In this document: positions 7,402 through 10,000 of the stretch, piece by piece
Numbering within the stretch: position 1 is the first letter of the stretch
How the letters are laid out: the number at the start of each line of letters is the position of its first letter
Source: Calditerrivibrio sp.
GTDB taxonomy: Bacteria; Chrysiogenota; Deferribacteres; Deferribacterales; Calditerrivibrionaceae
Reading direction: 5' to 3'
Assembly: GCA_020217115.1 (NCBI GenBank)
Contig: JAIWOA010000013.1
Coordinates: 1-10,000, forward strand
DNA: 10,000 bases
Position numbers and translations under genes: made by a program
Notes under the pieces: generated by a model
Seen by the model: the letters and a program-made list of their open reading frames with translations, nothing else
Database searches by the model: none
What the model was told of the DNA's origin: nothing

Positions 7402-7416
7402 TTAATAATATTATAA
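7402..7416. promoter_or_regulatory. PerR-like box overlapping the diiron-gene -10 (candidate)
   Basis: TTAATAATATTATAA matches the PerR box consensus TTATAATNATTATAA at 11 of 14 informative positions, with the right half perfect. It overlaps the predicted minus-strand -10, where a repressor would block transcription. The surrounding DNA is very AT-rich, so chance resemblance is a real possibility. Confidence 0.3.
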
Positions 7417-7437
7417 CAGGTAATTACTATTTTGCAA
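7410..7437 (-). promoter_or_regulatory. Candidate sigma70-type promoter of the diiron-protein gene
   Basis: Read on the minus strand: TTGCAA (-35, at 7432-7437), a 16-nt spacer, then a perfect TATAAT (-10, at 7410-7415). Transcription would start about 40 nt before the start codon, leaving room for the AAGGAGG site. Confidence 0.6.
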
Positions 7438-7449
7438 TAAAATATTGCA
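7433..7449. repeat. 17-bp inverted repeat at the centre of the divergent promoter region
   Basis: TGCAATA, 3-nt spacer AAA, TATTGCA form a perfect 7-3-7 dyad. It overlaps the -35 elements proposed for both divergent genes, the classic place for an operator shared by two promoters. It has no following T tract on either strand and low GC, so it is not a terminator. The binding protein is unknown. Confidence 0.5.
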
Positions 7450-7473
7450 TTATTATTTAATTTATTTTAAAAT
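7445..7473 (+). promoter_or_regulatory. Candidate promoter of the aminotransferase gene
   Basis: TTGCAT (7445-7450), a 17-nt spacer, then TAAAAT (7468-7473). Transcription would start near 7480, just before the AGGAG ribosome binding site at 7487-7491. The -35 is only a partial match, and AT-rich alternatives such as TTGCAA at 7432 with a -10 near 7456 exist. Confidence 0.4.
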
Positions 7474-7497
7474 GAAAAAAAATGGTAGGAGTTTAAT

Positions 7498-8805
7498 ATG
7501 AACCCACTTGCTAAAGAATTAAATGACATAATTGCAGCTGAAAATCCAGCTGTTCTCGAAATGCTTTCAGATTTAGGCAAAAACCTTTTTTTCCCTAAGG
7601 GGATACTTACACAATCTGCAGAGGCAAAGGAAAAAGCACACAAGTATAACGCTACAATAGGTATAGCTACTGAAAAGGGTGGACCGATGTACCTTGATTG
7701 TATTTATGAACCTTTGAAGAGCTTTAAACCAGCTGACATATTTCCATATGCACCTGCAACTGGTAGAGCAGATTTGAGAAAAAAATGGAGAGAAAAACAG
7801 CTTGCAGAGAATCCTGCTATGAATGGTAAATTCTTTGGTACACCTATAGTTACCAACGCTCTTACCCATGGGTTGAGTATTGTAGGTGACATGTTTCTTG
7901 ATGCAGGTGATTATGTTCTTATGCCAGATATGTTCTGGGGTAATTATAGACTAACCTATGTAACAAGAAGGGGAGCCGAACTTGTAACTTTTAATACTTT
8001 TACCCCACAGGGTGGTTTTGATGTAGATGCAATGCTTGCTAAAGCTAAAGAACTCGGTGGAAAGAAAGGAAAAGTAGTAATAATATTAAATTTTCCAAAT
8101 AACCCCTCTGGTTATATGCCAACAGTTGAAGAAGGTCAGAAAATGGCCGATGGGCTTGTGGCTATTGCAGAAAGTGGAATTAAGTTGGTAGTTGTGACTG
8201 ACGACGCTTATTTTGGACTTTTCTTTGAAGATACTATGAAAGAGTCATTATTTGGGCATATAATAAATAGATCTAAGAATCTGTTAGCTATAAAACTTGA
8301 TGGTGCTACAAAAGAAGAGTATGTATGGGGCTTCAGAACAGGATTTATAACATTTGGTTGTACAGATAACAAAGATCAGTCTGGTTTATTGACTGCATTG
8401 GAGAAAAAAGTTGCTGGTATTATAAGGGGAACCATATCTAACTGCCCTATGCCATCACAGACAATTGTTTTATATGGCTTAAATCATCCAGATTTCTGGA
8501 AACAGAAAGAGGAAAAATACAACATAATGAAAGCCAGGGCAAATAAGGTCAAGGATGTTCTTAATACTGGTAAATACGATGATGAGTTTGTTTACTACCC
8601 TTTTAACTCTGGCTATTTTATGTGTTTAAAATTGAAAAATGTAGATGCTGAAACCTTAAGAGTTCATCTGCTTGACAAATATGGAGTTGGCACAATATCT
8701 GTCAATAAAACAGATTTGAGGATTGCATTTTCATGTATGGAAGTTGAAAATATTGAAGATCTATTCAATATAATTTATAAAGGTTGTAAAGACCTTAGGA
8801 AATAA
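7498..8805 (+). CDS. PLP-dependent class I/II (fold type I) aminotransferase, substrate unknown
   Basis: The 435-aa product has the fold-type I aminotransferase hallmarks. NFPNNPSGY lies at 198-206. DDAYFG at 235-240 supplies the Asp and Tyr that contact PLP. The Schiff-base lysine is probably K272 in LDGATKEEYVWGFRTGF, with R280 in GFR. R408 in DLRIAFS is the probable carboxylate-binding Arg of the substrate. The DGATKEEYVWGFR block, with four residues between Lys and Trp, differs from the usual SKxxxxxGxRxG pattern of aspartate/tyrosine aminotransferases, so this seems a separate subfamily; I do not recognise its substrate. AGGAG at 7487-7491, 6 nt before ATG, supports the start. It stands alone between a divergent promoter region and a terminator, and its job is not clear from its neighbours. 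Confidence 0.88.
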   Translation: MNPLAKELNDIIAAENPAVLEMLSDLGKNLFFPKGILTQSAEAKEKAHKYNATIGIATEKGGPMYLDCIYEPLKSFKPADIFPYAPATGRADLRKKWREKQLAENPAMNGKFFGTPIVTNALTHGLSIVGDMFLDAGDYVLMPDMFWGNYRLTYVTRRGAELVTFNTFTPQGGFDVDAMLAKAKELGGKKGKVVIILNFPNNPSGYMPTVEEGQKMADGLVAIAESGIKLVVVTDDAYFGLFFEDTMKESLFGHIINRSKNLLAIKLDGATKEEYVWGFRTGFITFGCTDNKDQSGLLTALEKKVAGIIRGTISNCPMPSQTIVLYGLNHPDFWKQKEEKYNIMKARANKVKDVLNTGKYDDEFVYYPFNSGYFMCLKLKNVDAETLRVHLLDKYGVGTISVNKTDLRIAFSCMEVENIEDLFNIIYKGCKDLRK

Positions 8806-8815
8806 TAGAATAGGA

Positions 8816-8838
8816 TGGAGGGGAACCTCCACTTTTTT
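8816..8838 (+). terminator. Intrinsic terminator (or attenuator) between the aminotransferase gene and yedF
   Basis: A 6-bp GC-rich stem, TGGAGG (8816-8821) with CCTCCA (8826-8831), a GGAA loop and a run of six T at 8833-8838. This is a good rho-independent terminator 10 nt after the aminotransferase stop. Only 17 nt separate it from the yedF start codon, so it might also act as a leader attenuator for the selenium operon. Confidence 0.75.
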
Positions 8839-8855
8839 AATATCAAGGAGACAAG

Positions 8856-9461
8856 ATGATGGTTGATGCAAGGGGTAAATCCTGCCCAACACCTGTCATA
8901 ATGACAAAAAAAAAGTTAGAAGAGATTGTAGAGGGAACATTTACTGTTATTGTAGACAATGAAGTCTCTAAAACAAATGTTGTGAAATTTCTTCAAAGTC
9001 AGGGAATTTACCATGAGGTTGAAAATAAAGATGGATATTTTTATATAAACGTTGTAAAAGGTTATAGTTGTTGCATTACAACTTCAGAGAAACAACAGGT
9101 AGAACAAACTGAAAAATCTAAAAATAATATTGTTGTTTTTATATCAAGTGAATCTCTTGGGAATGAAGAGCTGACACTTGGTAAAATACTTATGACAGGC
9201 TTTTTGGGAAATATCAAAGAGATGGAAACAAAGCCCAGTACAATTATTTTTGTAAATACCGGAGTGTATCTTACTACAATAAATGAGGATACAGTGAGTA
9301 TTCTAAATAATTTAATAGACAATTATAATGTGGAAGTTTTAAGTTGTGGTAGATGTCTTGAATATTTTGGAATTGTAGACAAATTAAAAACAGGTGGGGT
9401 TACAGATGCCTACACTGTAGCAAAAAAAATGTTTGAAGCAGATAAGGTGATAAGGGTATAA
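8856..9461 (+). CDS. yedF: Selenium metabolism protein YedF (TusA/SirA-like plus DsrE-like domains)
   Basis: The 201-aa product has two domains. The N-terminus (about 2-68) is a TusA/SirA-like sulfur- or selenium-carrier fold with the CPTP motif at 10-13 (C10 would be the carrier thiol). The C-terminus (about 91-201) is DsrE-like, with VLSCGRCLEYFG at 162-172 (C164, C167). A C72-C73 pair sits in the linker region. This architecture is the one annotated as selenium metabolism protein YedF, typically found beside selD; the biochemical role is not settled, and delivery of selenium as a persulfide-like species is a common suggestion. AAGGAG at 8845-8850 supports ATG at 8856; ATG at 8859 is an alternative. 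Its stop codon overlaps the selD start (TAATG), so the two are cotranslated. Confidence 0.92.
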   Translation: MMVDARGKSCPTPVIMTKKKLEEIVEGTFTVIVDNEVSKTNVVKFLQSQGIYHEVENKDGYFYINVVKGYSCCITTSEKQQVEQTEKSKNNIVVFISSESLGNEELTLGKILMTGFLGNIKEMETKPSTIIFVNTGVYLTTINEDTVSILNNLIDNYNVEVLSCGRCLEYFGIVDKLKTGGVTDAYTVAKKMFEADKVIRV

Positions 9462-10000
9462 TGGTAAAACTTACACATTTAGCCAGAGCTGCTGGCTGAG
9501 CCGCAAAAATAAGCCCGGAGGGCTTAGGTAAGGCACTTAGCGATCTGGATATCTTTAGGGATGAAAATGTTTTAGTAGGTTTTGAAACATCTGATGATGC
9601 TGGTGTATTTAAATTATCTGAAGAAAAGTATCTTCTACAAACAGTTGATTTTATTACCCCTGTTTGTGATGATCCCTATACCTTTGGTAGAATTGCAGCA
9701 ATAAATTCATTGAGCGATGTCTACGCAATGGGTGGTGAGCCTTTGACAGCTCTGACAATTTTGATGTATAGTTGCGATGTTGATGAATCAATTATAAAAT
9801 CTATGATGCAGGGTGCCTGCGACGAATTTAAAAAGGTTGGGTGTTCATTGGTTGGTGGTCACACGGTCGATGATTCAGAGGTAAAATTAGGGTTTTCCAT
9901 AACAGGTATTATAAAGGATGGTAAAATATTTAAAAACGTAGGTTTGAGGGTAGGTGATAAACTTATCTACACAAAGCCATTGGGAATCGGTATTCTATCC
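9461..10000 (+). CDS. selD: Selenide, water dikinase (selenophosphate synthetase), selenocysteine-containing, 3' end outside window
   Basis: SelD makes selenophosphate from selenide and ATP, the selenium donor for selenocysteine and 2-selenouridine. The 180 codons seen (about half of the usual ~345) read through one in-frame TGA at 9497-9499 (codon 13) with no other stop. Around it the product reads RAAG-U-AAKISPEGL, aligning with E. coli GAGCGCKISP: Sec13 replaces catalytic Cys17, and K16 matches Lys20. The second Cys of that loop (Cys19) is Ala here. Later SelD blocks are intact: TSDDAGVF (metal-binding Asp), TVDFITPV, FGRIAAINSLSDVYAMGG, LVGGHT and the TKPLGIGILS end. A SECIS-like hairpin follows the TGA. 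TAAGGG just before the ATG serves as ribosome binding site. A nonsense mutation is unlikely given the exact position and conservation downstream. Confidence 0.95.
9497..9526 (+). promoter_or_regulatory. UGA selenocysteine codon and bacterial SECIS-like hairpin in selD
   Basis: UGA (9497-9499) is followed after 10 nt by a perfect 7-bp stem, TAAGCCC (9510-9516) with GGGCTTA (9520-9526), capped by GGA. If the top C-G pair opens, the loop is CGGAG. A guanine at the start of the apical loop, 17 nt after the UGA, fits what is known of SelB-binding bacterial SECIS elements. The hairpin lies wholly inside coding sequence (IleSerProGluGlyLeu). Confidence 0.8.

Noticed and set aside
7367..7497. Small RNA or tRNA gene in the largest intergenic region.
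   Set aside because: The region is very AT-rich, has no cloverleaf or GC-rich stable fold, and is explained by two divergent promoters.
7573..7892. Minus-strand open frames of 98 and 62 codons inside the aminotransferase gene.
   Set aside because: They are antisense shadows of a well-supported gene, with no ribosome binding site or recognisable motif. The same applies to other antisense frames in prfB, mlaF, mlaD, mqnD and yedF.
8826..8850. Pairing of the CCTCC hairpin arm with the yedF ribosome binding site as a translational switch.
   Set aside because: The complementarity is short, and any CCTCC can pair with a Shine-Dalgarno; the terminator reading with its T run explains the sequence better.
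9497..9499. TGA in selD as a nonsense mutation or pseudogene.
   Set aside because: It is exactly at the known Sec/Cys catalytic position, a SECIS-like hairpin follows, and the downstream frame is conserved and free of other stops.

Overview
The window is a gene-dense stretch of a low-GC, AT-rich bacterial chromosome with no phage, transposon, CRISPR, rRNA or tRNA signal. Gene content suggests a Gram-negative (diderm), probably anaerobic or microaerophilic bacterium. The clues are an MlaEFD lipid-transport system, futalosine-type menaquinone synthesis (mqnD), a rubrerythrin/ferritin-like diiron protein, and selenium metabolism with a selenocysteine-containing SelD. Deferribacterota (Deferribacter/Calditerrivibrio type) would fit; this is an inference from gene content and base composition, not a proven assignment.

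Bases 31-6806 (+) hold seven tightly packed genes that look like one operon: prfB (release factor 2), alr (alanine racemase), mlaE, mlaF, mlaD, mqnD and an integral-membrane methyltransferase-like gene. Neighbours overlap or are a few bases apart, and the run ends at a symmetric hairpin (6809-6837) shared with the convergent gene. The notable member is mlaD. Its 531 codons encode one membrane anchor, one MCE domain, a long helical stretch and a beta-strand-rich C-terminal domain that looks like an outer-membrane barrel, so EFD alone could span the envelope.

Bases 6851-7363 (-) encode a rubrerythrin/ferritin-like diiron protein, divergent from a PLP-dependent aminotransferase of unknown substrate (7498-8805, +). 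The 130-bp spacer between them contains facing candidate promoters, a 7-3-7 inverted repeat and a PerR-like box.

After a terminator-like hairpin (8816-8838) comes a selenium operon: yedF (8856-9461) and selD (9461 to beyond the window end). selD has an in-frame UGA at codon 13, exactly at the catalytic Cys position of SelD, followed by a bacterial SECIS-like hairpin. It is therefore best read as a selenoprotein, and ordinary ORF calling misses it. UGA thus has two roles here: stop codon (prfB itself and mqnD end in UGA, read by RF2) and selenocysteine codon.
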